Source: Saprolegnia diclina VS20 (lineage: Eukaryota; Oomycota; Saprolegniomycetes; Saprolegniales; Saprolegniaceae). Taken from it: a stretch of DNA of 64,000 bases. The stretch's first letter is position 1. The number at the start of each line of letters is the position of its first letter. The notes below the pieces were generated by a model. The model was not told where the DNA came from. It saw only the letters and a list, made by a program, of their open reading frames with translations, and ran no database searches. Below are positions 35,469 to 47,782 of the stretch, one piece after another. A program made the translations under genes and the position numbers. The stretch lies in the NCBI RefSeq assembly GCF_000281045.1, contig NW_008246138.1:204923-268922 (forward strand), in the 5' to 3' direction.

Positions 35469-36758
35469 TTACAACAGCAACAAGTCGGGCTGCTCCATGT
35501 ACTTCTTGAACGCCTGCAGGAACTGACCGGCAATGACGTCGTCGACGACTCGTCGGTCGGACGAAAGCGTCACGTTCATGAGCGTCGCCTTGCGCGGCTC
35601 GCCGTCGACAGCCGCCGGCGCCACGAGCTCGACGCGGCCACGGCCGACCGCCATGATGCACGCCTGCGGCGGGTTGATCACGGCCGTGAACGAGTCGATG
35701 CCAAAGCCTCCAAGGTTCGAGATCGTGAAGCTGCCGCCCTGGAACTCTTCGGGCTTGAGCTTGTTGGCGCGGGCGCGGCCCACGAGCTCCTTGAAGGTGC
35801 CGTTGATGCCAACGAGGCCGAGGTTCTGGACCTTGGGCACAATGGGCGTGATGAGGCCAGTGTCCGTCGCCACGGCCACCGAGATGTCGACGGACGAGTT
35901 CGGGACGATCTGCTTCAGGACCGGGTCCATGCCGCAGTTGGCCTCCGGCACGTCGCGAAGCGCGCAGGCGACGGACTTGAGGAGGAAGTCGTTGAGCGAG
36001 ACCGCGACGCCGTGGTCGTTCTTGAGGCGCTTGCGGAGCTTCATAATGGCGTCGATCTCGCAGTCAATCGACGCGTAGTTGTGGGGCACGGTGACCTTAG
36101 ACGCCGTCAAGCGCTTGGCGATGATCTTGCGCATGTTCGAGAGCGGGAGATCCGTGAACGGGCCATCCGCCGCAGGCGCCGCCTTAGCGACGGGCGCAGC
36201 GACGGGCGCGGCCACAGGCGCGGCGATCGGCGCAGGCTTGGTCTCAGAGTGAGCCGCGGGGAGGAGAGAGCGCTTGCCCAAAAAGTGAATGCGGGGCACG
36301 CGGTGCGCGCTCGTGGAGGGAGCGATAGCAGCGGGCGCGGCAGCGACAGGCGTGGCAGCAGCGGGGGCAGGAGCAGCGGCTGCGTCGCCAGTGAGCTTGG
36401 CAATGTCACCGCTCTTGAGAAGGGCGGCGTACGTTTCTTCGTCGTCGACCGTGTAGGCCAAGAGTGTGCCGACGTCGACGGACGTGCCTTGGGCAACGAG
36501 GATCTTGGCGAGGACGGCCTCGTCCTGCATCTCGTAGTCGACGGTCGCCTTGTCCGTCTCGACCTGGCAAAGAACGTCGCCGGCGTTCGCCATCTCGCCT
36601 TCCTTCTTGAGCCACGCGGCGATCGTACCGGACTCCATCGTGGGCGAGAGAGCGGGCATGAGGAGCTTGGTCACGCCGTCGGGCAGCGACGAGAGGCGGC
36701 GCATGCCCCACGTGGCACGCTTGGCGAGAGGCGGCGTCAAGGCGGCGAGGCGCAGCAT
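35469..36758 (-). CDS. pyruvate dehydrogenase complex component X-like (E3-binding-protein type E2)
   Basis: Intronless, 430 residues. MTS-like start (MLRLAALTPPLAKRATWGMRRLS). The lipoyl domain has the lipoylated Lys in VETDKATVDYE. An Ala/Pro linker follows, then the acyltransferase fold (MRKIIAKRLTASKVTVPHNY ... FTISNLGGFGIDSFTAVINP). The C-terminal catalytic motif, DHRxxDG in true E2, is SDRRVVDDV here: the active-site His and the Gly are both replaced, as in animal PDHX. The peripheral subunit (E3)-binding domain normally found in the linker is not recognisable; only a short IHFLGKRSLL stretch stands between the Ala/Pro blocks. I infer a non-catalytic E2-like core subunit. It could instead be an unusual E2, so no symbol is given. 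Confidence 0.8.
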   Translation of the reverse strand: MLRLAALTPPLAKRATWGMRRLSSLPDGVTKLLMPALSPTMESGTIAAWLKKEGEMANAGDVLCQVETDKATVDYEMQDEAVLAKILVAQGTSVDVGTLLAYTVDDEETYAALLKSGDIAKLTGDAAAAPAPAAATPVAAAPAAIAPSTSAHRVPRIHFLGKRSLLPAAHSETKPAPIAAPVAAPVAAPVAKAAPAADGPFTDLPLSNMRKIIAKRLTASKVTVPHNYASIDCEIDAIMKLRKRLKNDHGVAVSLNDFLLKSVACALRDVPEANCGMDPVLKQIVPNSSVDISVAVATDTGLITPIVPKVQNLGLVGINGTFKELVGRARANKLKPEEFQGGSFTISNLGGFGIDSFTAVINPPQACIMAVGRGRVELVAPAAVDGEPRKATLMNVTLSSDRRVVDDVIAGQFLQAFKKYMEQPDLLLL

Positions 36759-37200
36759 AGCAATTGACTGTGTGGGAGTCACTGGATTTGTGGGTCACAC
36801 GAAATGCACCAATCATTGGTCGTCCGGATAAACGGCGCAAAGGCTGCCCACGCCGAAAAATCCAGCAGCGTTTTTACCTCCGTCCAGTATGCAGGGGGCC
36901 TTTATTTTAATTCCCAGCCCCTTCGTCCGACGTCATCCGAGGTGATGACGAAGGCGTCGTCCCATGATGTCATCGCCGCCTTCTTCCAGCCATGGGCTTG
37001 GACAGTGCTGGTAGACGCCAAGCATGCTCCCAAAGCTAGGGACACGGTCCATGCGCGTCGATGGGCATCATTGAGGGTTCCATGGCGCCGCAACGGTCGG
37101 TTGTCCGGATAAAGGGAAAAGTCCCTCGGAACCGAAAGGACACGCTCTTTAACATGGATTCGACCGCCGAAACCGGGCGTGAAACGGAGCTTAAATAAAG
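36759..37200. other. divergent intergenic region
   Basis: 442 bp between the PDHX-like gene (minus) and the MST-type kinase (plus); presumed promoters of both. No gene seen. Confidence 0.4.
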
Positions 37201-38947
<1,747 letters not shown>

Positions 38948-39057
38948 GTCTTTTTATTCCACCTCTTCTCACGCTACGCTGCCACGTATTTTGTTCGGAT
39001 ACGCGCAAGATCTCGATATCCGGATAGTCCGTTGCCGGCGATCCGCAAAACATAAGA

Positions 39058-41708
39058 ATGCAGCGGGACGAGGAGCAGGAGGCGCTGCTGAGCGAGGCGA
39101 CGACGAGCGTGCGCCAGAGCGCCTTCTACATGAAGCGGGCCATGGACGCCGGCGCCAACGAGGCGGACATCGCGCTCGTGCTCAAGCACGCGGCCGACTT
39201 CCTCCGCGAGCTGCGCACGTCGCTGCTGTCGCCCAAGAACTACTACGAGCTCTACATGCTCGTGGCCGACGAGCTGCACGCGCTCGTAGCCTACATCGAA
39301 GCACACCGCGCATCCATCAACCTGCGCAAGCTGTACGAGCAGGTACAGAGCAGCGGCAACGTCGTGCCACGACTCTACCTCCTCGTGGCTGTCGGTGTTG
39401 TCTACATGCGCAGCGACATCAACCTCGTGCGCGAGCTGCTCAAGGATCTGGTCGAGATGGTCAAAGGCGTGCAGCATCCGCTGCGAGGACTCTTTCTGCG
39501 CCACTACCTCGTCGTCTCCGTCAAGGAGCTGCTCGGCGCCGTCGACGTGGCGGACGCGCTCGCGTTCCTGCTCCAGAACTGGGACGAGACCAACCGGCTG
39601 TGGATTCGCATGCAGTTCCAGTCCAACATCAAGGACAAGAAACAGCGCGAGAAGGAGCGGCAGGAACTCAAGCTGCTCGTGGGCACGAGCCTCGTGCGCG
39701 TGAGCCAGCTCGACGACGTCTCGAGCGCCGTCTACGCGGCCGACGTGCTGCCGCGCGTGCTCGAGATTGTCATCAACTGCAAGGACAAGATTGCGCAAGT
39801 CTACCTCATGGACTGCATCATCCACGTAGAAGCCTCTTCCTACTTGCACGAAATGTCTCATAGTTCCGCAGGTGTTTCCGGATGAATTCCATCTCGAGAC
39901 CATTCCTGCCTTCCTCGGCGCGCTCAAGGACCTCAACAGCCTCGTGGACATTACGGAACTCGTCCTCGCGCTGCTCCAGCGGCTCACCAAGTACCACGAA
40001 GCCAACGCCTCCCACGGTACCGATTTGATACGAAGTGATATCTCGATACATTGAAAAGAGACTAGGGTTTCCGGAGCAGGACGCGCTCTTTGAGGCCCTC
40101 GCAGCGTGCGCGGCGTCGGCGGTCAAACAATTCGAGGCTTCGCTTCCCAGCGCGTCGCTCCTCGGGCTCTACGCCGGCATCATGGAGTTTGTGTTTGCGT
40201 GTTTCCAGCCGCCCGCAACAACGTACGTGGCGAAACTCTTTGCCGCGGCCACCGACTTGCTCGTGCGCGTCAAAATGTACGAAAACACGCATCTTTTTGG
40301 GCTTGACATGTGCGCAGGCGGTCGGATGCGGTGATTGCCGCGGGCGAGCGCCTCGTGCGCGTGCCCATGGACGCGCTCGGCCACCAGCTCGTGGACGACG
40401 CAGAGATGACGCGCTGCGCCAGCGTCGTCCTGCAGTGGCTGCCAACAGCCGATCGCAAGCGCCTCGCCATGCACTGGGGCAACGTGCTCCTCCGGCGGCG
40501 CGAGATGCTCGAGAGCGCGGCGTCTGTCGAGAAGGCGTACACGCTGCTCCTCCCGCTCATCCGCGACGACGGCGACGACGGACCGCCCAGCTCAGTCGCC
40601 TCGCGCGTGCGTGGCTCTGATGCCTCCTTATCAAAGTGACACGCCGTCCGTAATAGGCGGCGTTTGAGAAGGAGCAGCACCTCGTGGCCAAGATTGCGCA
40701 CCTGCTGCGCCACCCAAGCGCCGACGTTCAGTTCCAGGTACACTGCCAGCGCCCCATTTGAGTCAAGTTGACCAACGGGAGCAGATATACAGCCAGGCGC
40801 GGCGGCTCCTTGGCCAAGGGGGACTCCAGCGCATCCGGGTCACGCTCGTACCACTGGTGTTTCTCTCGCTCCAGCTCACGCAGCGCGTGCATGCGGTCAG
40901 GGACAGCGCTGTGTCGCCGCGCGAGGTGCTGCAGTTTGTGCACGAGATGGCGACGGCGCTCGCGTCCAAAGTCGAGCTCGTCGAGACGCCCGTGTTTGTC
41001 TCTATCTTTCTGCAGTGCGCGCTGACGGCCGACGCCTGCGCTCTCGAAGCAATCGCGTACGAGTTTCTCACGCAGGCCTTTATCGTGTACGAGGACCAGC
41101 TCAGCCAGTGCGCGCATCAGCTCCTCGCGCTAGAGGCGATGCTCGGCGCGCTCCGCCACTGCACGCACCTGACGCCCGCGAACCTCGACACGCTCGCGAC
41201 CAAGCTCACGCAGTACGCGGCCAAAGTGCTCAAGAAGAAGGACCAGTGCCGCATGGTCGCATCCTGCGCGCACCTCTTTTGGCGCCCGGTACATTTCTCA
41301 AACTGTTCGACGACGAACTGCTTCTTGTGTAGGGCGGGCACGGCGTGCGCGTCCTCGAATGTCTCCAGCGTGCGCTCAAGATCGCGGACGGCTGCACGTC
41401 GTCGGCGGCGCAGGTCGCGCTCTTTGTCGACATCTTGGACGAGGTAGGTCCATAGTCGCATTGCGCGAAGATTCACTTTTTCCTAGTACCTGTACTTTTT
41501 CCTGGCGCGCGCGCCCGAGGTACGCTCGCCACGAGATGGCGATACGCAAATTTCTACTTGGTGTCGGTAGATATCCAAGCAGTACCTCGTGGGGCTCATA
41601 GCGCTCGTCAAGGAGCACCTCGAACACATGGAGTCGGGCACCGAGAAGGCCGAGATCGAAGCACACTACCGCAACACGCTCAAGCATATTGAGACGGTCG
41701 AGTTGTAG
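39058..41708 (+). CDS. VPS35: VPS35, retromer cargo-recognition core subunit
   Basis: Seven or more exons covering 2.65 kb, giving about 780 residues, normal for VPS35. The N-terminus (EEQEALLSEATTSVRQSAFY) and the invariant PRLYLLVAVGVVYM (VPS26-binding edge) are clear, followed by DLVEMVKGVQHPLRGLFLRH, a family hallmark. The remainder is an alpha-solenoid in several exons, ending EISKQYLVGLIALVKEHLEH and the stop at 41708. With VPS26 and VPS29 it retrieves receptors from endosomes to Golgi. The stop codon lies only 4 bp from the stop of the convergent downstream gene. Confidence 0.93.
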
Positions 41709-41712
41709 ACGC

Positions 41713-43455
41713 TTAAGAAAACGAACTCGACATGTACGTGACGCCGCCCAGCACGAGCGACGAGACGCCGAGCGCCCGCAGCACCATCATGCGCCACACG
41801 GAGTCCTTGACGCGCTGCGTGTCCTGACGCTCGACGTACTAGAGGAGTCGCGATGAGAGCATGCCAGCTTGGATGACGTACGTCGATGACGGCAGCAGCA
41901 GCAATCACAAGTTCTCCGCGGCGCGGCGTCGTCCACGGCACGTTGTGCTGCTGGAGGCTGGCTTCCAGCGCCGCGACGGCCTGCGGCTTCTGCACTAGCA
42001 CGCGCACATTCTCCGTTGCCCCCTCGTCCAGGCCTATTTGCGTGAGGGTCAACAGCTGAAGTCGAGAGTACCGTGGAGGTGCTCGACGTGGAGCCAAAGG
42101 AGGGATGGCGCAATGGACGCTGGGAGATGGCGCAGGTCCAGCAGCATCCGGTCCTTGGCGCTGGCCTGCGTGTGCACTTCGGCGAGGCAGTTGGTGTAGT
42201 CGCGGCTGCCCATGAGGCTCAAGAGCACGTGGGGCGGCACGACGGCGCTGAGCGCGCGAAACTCGTGGAGGCCGACGACGTAGCCGCGGCGCCACATCTC
42301 GTCAAACGCGAGGTGGAACTGGTCGTACTGCTTGGCCTTGTAGACCGCCACGAGCATGTCGGTGAGGACGGACGTGGGCACGCGCGCGCCAGGGCTGAGC
42401 TTGTGCAGCTTGAGGTAGCAGCCGTACGCGTCGTGCACGAGGCCGCTCGTCACGAGAGCTTGGAGGAGTGCCGCCGAGCACCCGTTCTCGACGATCGGCA
42501 CGAGGTCGAGCGTGATCGAGACGCTGAGGGTCCGCGCCATCTTGCGCGAGAGGCGCGGTTGGACTAGCACCCGAAGAAGACAGTCCAGAATCTCGCTCGA
42601 GGGCGGCCCGCGGTACGCCTGGTGCACAAGCGGGATCGAACCGTGCAGGTTGAGGTAGTCGAGCGTCTCGATCGCCGCAACCAAGAGCGCCGGCGATGGC
42701 GCAATCACCTGCGGTTCAGTGAGGTCGCGCTGCGCGAGCGCATAGCTGATGGTGAGGCTCTCGGCGTACGCGTTGTTCTGCGCCTTGAGGAGGTGGAGGA
42801 GGCACGTCGCGTCCTTTGCGAGGAGCGACGCGAGCTTCATGGCCGAGACCGAGGACGGCAGCACGATCCAGTTGGGCGGGAGCACCTTGGCGTAGTGAAG
42901 CGTCCGAATGTACGCCAAGAAGTTGGCGTGCATGACGCTGCTCGACGCCGACGCCATCTTGTCTTGCGCCGGCACGGCGCCGTGGCCCATGACGGTCGTC
43001 GCGCTCTTGAGAAGCTGCTGCTGCGTCGTGTGCGGCGTGCGCTGCCACGTCGACGGTGAAATGTGCGCGAGCTGCGCGAACGCATCGAGGTACTTGTACT
43101 CCTCGAAGAGGGCATAGACGTGCGAGAACTCGACGACGTCGCGCAGCGCCGCTGCCTTGGGCGTCGGGTCCTCTGTGTCGAGCTCCTGTAGCTGGCTCTG
43201 CACGCGCACGTCTTCGTCGCGGAGGCGGTCAAGACGACCTTGGAGAATGGCCACCTGCGCAGCCTTGGCCGTGTCATTGGCCGCCTGCGCCAACAACTCC
43301 TTCGAGAGCTCCGCTAGACGGGGCTCCTGGAGACGCACGGGCTGCGGAGTTGACTCTACGATCTGAACGGCGCGGTGGCTGGCGTCGCTCGCGCTCAAGG
43401 AGCCTGCGGCAACGAGCGACTGCAGCTTCTCCAGCGCCCGGTACCGACGTTGCAT
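41713..43455 (-). CDS. helical-repeat (PPR/TPR-like) protein with C-terminal membrane anchor
   Basis: Three exons; ATG at 43455 (MQRRYRALEKLQSLVAAG). The main exon of about 465 residues is all-helical, with repeats of 30-40 residues resembling pentatricopeptide or TPR pairs (ALVTSGLVHDAYGCYLKLHK, DMLVAVYKAKQYDQFHLAFD, EMWRRGYVVGLHEFRALSAV). A 40-nt intron near 42080-42041 and another near 41882-41839 lead to the last exon, which ends in a hydrophobic helix (VLRALGVSSLVLGGVTYM) a few residues before the stop. This is a tail-anchor arrangement. A mitochondrial RNA or assembly role would fit PPR-like repeats, but the family is not identified. Confidence 0.65.
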
Positions 43456-43539
43456 CTTCGACCAATCCCAACTCCGCCATGTTTACGCCGACTAAATACT
43501 TTATTTTTGGTTGCTAATTGTGGCAACAAGAGGCGTTTC

Positions 43540-44639
43540 ATGGAGCTGGACGACGACGGACTCGTCGGATGCTTGGTCATCTCGGACGCAGGCCACGTCC
43601 TCGCCGAGCACGCGCTTCGTCCGTCGGGCCTTCGCTCGGCGCCATTGGCCTCGCTCGTTGCCACGCTTCAGCAGTTCAACCACGGGTATACCTACGTAGC
43701 GCTGCAGGCTGCTCAGCGCTGTAGGTAGGCAGCCCATGGCCATGCTCATGCTGCAAGAGCAAGCGGTCGTCGTCGCGAGCTCCACTGTGGCTCCGATCCT
43801 CGCTGTTGTTGTGTGCGTGGCAGAGTCCGACGCAGGATTTGGGCGTCTGGTACACGACGCGTTTGAGGCAGCCACTGACCTTGGATGGCAGGTGGGCGCG
43901 TGCGTGCTGGACGCCTGCACTCGGTACTTTGGCCACGCTGCGCTCGATGGTCTCGTCGCAAGTCTCAAAAAGGAAACGGAGGCACAGGCGACGACCTACA
44001 CCCTCTCGTCGGCGCTCGAGGGGCAAGCACCTGCGAATCATACCGCGTTCGGCGCTTTCGAAGCAACTGTTCTCGGTCCTTTCCTGGGCACTGCTATCGA
44101 TTTGAAGCGGTCCTTGCAGCGACACCCTCGCGCCTTCTTCCTCAATAGCAATTTGAGCGAAGTCCTGCCGCCCACCCCACTCGCTTCGGCGCTCCTCCAC
44201 GGAATCCTCTGCGTCGCCCGGGATGCTGTCGTCGCCGCCACCGGGTTTTGGACTGCCCGACCGATCGGTACGGCTCGCATGGCGCTATCATGAAGTACTA
44301 TTGCTGTTGCGCAGGGTCGCGCCACACGACCTACGTCGGGCTCGCGTCCTTTGGGGTGCGCATTGACGGCCCAGATGTGTACTCTACGCTATAATAGATC
44401 CCAGGCTACTGTGCTGCAGTCATCTACGAAGGACCGGACGAGTGGTTCGATGCGCTGCTGCCTCCTACAACGACGACAGTTCACGTCCCTCATGCCAGCC
44501 CGTGGAGTGTGGCCCAAGGACTTCATGCCGCTAGTGCCCGCTTCACGCTCGAGGAGCTTTGCGCGAGCTTCGCCCATCACGAAGCGTCACTTGTGCCCGA
44601 GTCTCCGCGACAGCCAGAGCCCGTAAGACAGAAAGACTA
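43540..44639 (+). CDS. hypothetical protein, possible longin-like domain
   Basis: ATG at 43540 (MELDDDGLVGCLVISDAGHV). Introns at about 43688-43726, 44271-44315 and 44357-44397 join four exons into about 320 residues. The N-terminal 90 residues alternate strands and helices (GCLVISDAGHVLAEH, ASLVATLQQFNHG, QAVVVASSTVAPILAVVVCV) in the order of a longin or roadblock-type domain of membrane-traffic proteins. The middle is helical; the C-terminal exon begins IPGYCAAVIYEGPDEWFDAL. No family could be named. The start codon is 84 bp from that of the divergent neighbour. Confidence 0.6.
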
Positions 44640-44645
44640 GCATCC

Positions 44646-45303
44646 TTACTTGGGCTTATGCAACTTGGCCTCCCGCGCTTGCTGAACCATGCGCCGCGCC
44701 CGCTCGTTCACTCGGTCGATTTCGATCTGCGCCTCGGAGGCCTCGTGCTCCAGCGCAGACTGCAGGCGCGCGAGCTTCTGCCTCCGGTACGCGTCGTCCA
44801 GCGGTATCGCTTCGGCGCGCGGTCGCAGTGTCGTGGGCGAAGATGTTGTGACCACATTGCCGTCGGCGTCGACCTCGATGGGAATCTGAAACAAATGCTA
44901 CGAGACCAAGATCTTATTCTGGGCGAAACCCTGACTGGTGTCGTACCCGAAGCATCTTGCAGCGGGGCGGCGGCCGCAAGCATGCGCCGGTGGCTAGGAT
45001 GTAGGACGACATACAGATAAGAAGCAGAATAGTTGACGTACTCGGGTCGAAGAGCGCGCCATGAACCTTGCACTGGATGACGCCATGCGCGAGGAACTCG
45101 GCGTCGTTCCAGTCCATCTCGAGCGCTACGTGGCTGCACTGGTTGACGAAAGCCACCGGGCGGGCTTCGTCCAAGAGCACAAAGGCGTCGACCTGCCCGC
45201 CCCACTTGAACTTGAGCGCGTGCGTCGGCGGAAGCGCCTGCAGCGCCACCACCGACGCAATCACCTCTTGCCCGACGGCGTGGCACCAGCGACGGCCGAT
45301 CAT
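44646..45303 (-). CDS. Rieske [2Fe-2S] domain protein
   Basis: Three exons, about 185 residues. The Rieske cluster motifs are present: C-x-H in NQCSHVALEMDWND and C-x2-H in VIQCKVHGALFDP, with 17 residues between, as in Rieske ferredoxins and the ferredoxin-like part of assimilatory nitrite reductase or dioxygenases. The chain then splices to TTGACLRPP and FQIPIEVDADGNVV, the usual end of a Rieske fold. The C-terminal 60 residues form a charged coiled coil. No catalytic domain follows, so it is probably an electron carrier or a Rieske ferredoxin. ATG at 45303 (MIGRRWCHAVGQEV). It lies 80 bp downstream of the lactate racemase-like gene on the same strand. Confidence 0.8.
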
Positions 45304-45385
45304 GGTTTCGGTTGCGCAATCGCCAAATGACCATGTTATAACTGTTAGATGAGTGTTATCGCCACGGAGGGTGCCACGTCATGGG

Positions 45386-47205
45386 CTACATATGGTCGCG
45401 TTTGGTAAAAGGGCCGCCGCCGACGCCAGCATCCAAGCACACTTGGTTCGACTGCGCGGCCGTGAGGAGCGTGCTGGGCACTGCCGCTTGCGGGGCTTTG
45501 GCGGCGGTCGACGACGCCTCAAACCGCCCTTCGTACGCCCAGAGCCCCATCGCGGGGTTGGAGATGTAGTAGAAGCGGCGGCCATTGGCCTCGTGCCACC
45601 CGTCGCGCTGCGCCGAGGGGTTGACGATGTTGTACTTCTCAAGCATGGCTTGGAGCGGCGCGTACTCAAAGCCAACGCCCTCGACCTCGTCCTGCGTGAG
45701 GCCGTTCGGCGCGCAGGCGTACACGATGCGGAACCGGTTCTCGGACGAGCCGTGGATGAGGTGCGCGGCAGCGCTGAGGTTCTTCATGAGGTCGCGGTTG
45801 GCGTGGATGTGCGCAAGGACCTCCTACAATATCAACGAGAGATATTGGACATCGGTTGTCCAGTATATTAAGCGTGTACCGGCGTCGTGCGGTAGCCGTA
45901 CTTTCGGATGAGCACGTCGATCTGCTTGTCTTCGCCAAAGTGCGTGACGCCGGGCGCGAGCACGACCAGCGTCCCGTGGTCCGCAATCGCCATGCGCGTG
46001 CGGTAGATGCTCTTGTTGCCAAGCCACGTCGTCTTGAACTCGTCCGGGTCCAGGTACACAACCACCTAGAGTTGTTGAGCTATACCATCAGGCTCGCATT
46101 CGTACGTCGTCCAAGGGCGACGGCAACAGCGTAAAGTTGACTTGGAGCGAGAGCGCCGCCGCGCGCGTAAAGCACTCGTCGTCGTCGCCGATGAAGACGC
46201 CGCGCGTGACGACCGATCCGTCATCGCTAGCACATTCGTTAGGAGCGAATCACGTCGTTCTGACGCACCGCCGCCCGATGACCGTCTGCACGTAGAGCAG
46301 CGGCAGGTCGCGCAGAAAGTGCTCAGACGCGTAGTTGAGGATGCGTCGAAGCGGGTTGTTGGCGCGGCCTACGCTCGTGCATGCGACAGCGAAGCGCCAA
46401 AGGAGTCGCACCCATCATTCGCTCCATGCCGTAGACGGCGCCGATGAAGTGCGAGAAATTGATCGCGTCGCTGCCCCCTGCGTACGGCTGATGCCAATGC
46501 GATGAAGAGAGCGATTCGCACCTGTGCCCACGAAGAGGTTCTTGTTGTAGTTGGCCATGCCCATGACCTCGTGCGGCACCACTTGTCCGATCGAGAGCAC
46601 GAGGTCGTGCTGTCCCTCCCAAATCTGCGCAAGCTTAAGCTTAAGAAGCATGGGACTGCGTACGAGCTTGTTGAGCTGCGCCGGCCATGGCTCGTTCACT
46701 TGGCCGTCGCTGGCCTCTTGCACAAGCTCCTTCGGCACCTCGCCGATCGTGACCACGTCGTTCCTAGCTGAAACATGGTACCAACACCTTGAAGTTTCGC
46801 GCTCACCGCCAATCGTGCACGCGAAAGAGGTCATGCGGCACGTTGCCAAACATCTAGGCGACCGATGATGCTGGACTTTCGCCTGATGTTGTGCTACCTT
46901 GGTGATCTCCTCGGGCGTCATGGGCGCGTGCGTCCCGAGGGCGGGCATGATGTCGGTCACGTGCTCGCCAAAGTAGGCGTAGGCGTGCTGCGTCACGATG
47001 CCCGACTTGCTACGCAGCCATGAGCTCACGAGGGTTCCGTGGTTCATAGCGTACGAGTGGAAGCGGGTAAAGTCGGGGGGCACGAGCATGACCTTGCGCT
47101 TTGCCTTGCCGTGGAGCTTGTCCAGCGCGGTGTAGAGCGCTTGCTTGAGCCCATCGTCCGAGATCTCGGTCGTCGGCGAGCCTTCGCTGTAGTAAAGGAC
47201 CATGC
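45386..47205 (-). CDS. LarA-type (DUF2088) nickel-pincer lactate racemase-like protein
   Basis: About seven exons; the start is set at ATG 47205 (MVLYYSEGSPTTEISDDG). LarA landmarks in order: VMLVPPDFTRFHS (the DHTRP strand, with F for H), PALGTHAPMTPEEITK (catalytic His), then IGQVVPHEVMGMANYNKNLFVG, where the His and the Lys align with the residues that bind substrate and tether the Ni-pincer cofactor in bacterial LarA. The C-terminal domain has WLGNKSIYRTRMAIADHG, VLAPGVTHFGEDKQIDVLIR and NRFRIVYACAPN, all typical of the family. The GGxK motif is changed to NYNK. The frame is open upstream, and a start at 47250 (MLAIFFTLSFLRWTS) would add a signal-like hydrophobic leader. Racemisation of lactate or another 2-hydroxyacid is inferred. 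Confidence 0.75.
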
Positions 47206-47782
47206 TGGTCCACCGAAGAAAAGACAGTGTGAAGAAGATCGCAAGCATCTGCAACTCGTGTTCATTGGCCAAAAGCCTGGTTTTATATCGCGTTTCATTG
47301 GCTAATGAAGAATGTTGCTGATTGGCTATATTCCAGCGATTATGCAAGATGGCCGAACCGCTGCGTCGACCTCGGTTGGAGTTGGTGGTGCGCTCGCTGC
47401 ACTGGCAGGCTAGCACTGGTAGGCTTATCGAACGAGCTATTACATAAGCTACTGCTACTCTTATTGCTCCTCTGGCAGCGCATGCTTGATGTACATACTG
47501 CCTGGCACTGCAGAGGTCGAGGTGCAATCATCGAAAATGCAAAAAAAACGGTACCGCCACTGGAATTATTTGCGTCCGACACGTAATTAGCCAAAACGGT
47601 ATATAGACTGCGTAGTAGACTGCGTGTGTGCAGGATGTTGACTGCATCGCCTGCCATCCTTTGGAAGTTGCCTTCAATGGTTGCTGTTTCACCTGGATTC
47701 TTGACGTCCGGATACGGATTTATCCGGCGATTAGTTGACTCCCCAGGTTGCCAGAAGCGTTCAATTGTCGCCCGACGCAAGC
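47206..47782. other. divergent intergenic region
   Basis: 577 bp between the LarA-like gene (minus) and the transhydrogenase (plus), presumably both promoters. A minus-strand frame continues upstream of the LarA start for about 100 codons but has no domain; I treat it as leader sequence. Confidence 0.4.

Noticed and set aside
35430-36767. 445-codon frame antisense to the PDHX-like gene
   Set aside because: Low-complexity Arg/Gly/Val content and full overlap with a clear conserved gene.
47206-47527. Long N-terminal extension of the LarA-like protein
   Set aside because: Open but without LarA-like content; the ATG at 47205 directly precedes family-like sequence, though a short leader from 47250 stays possible.
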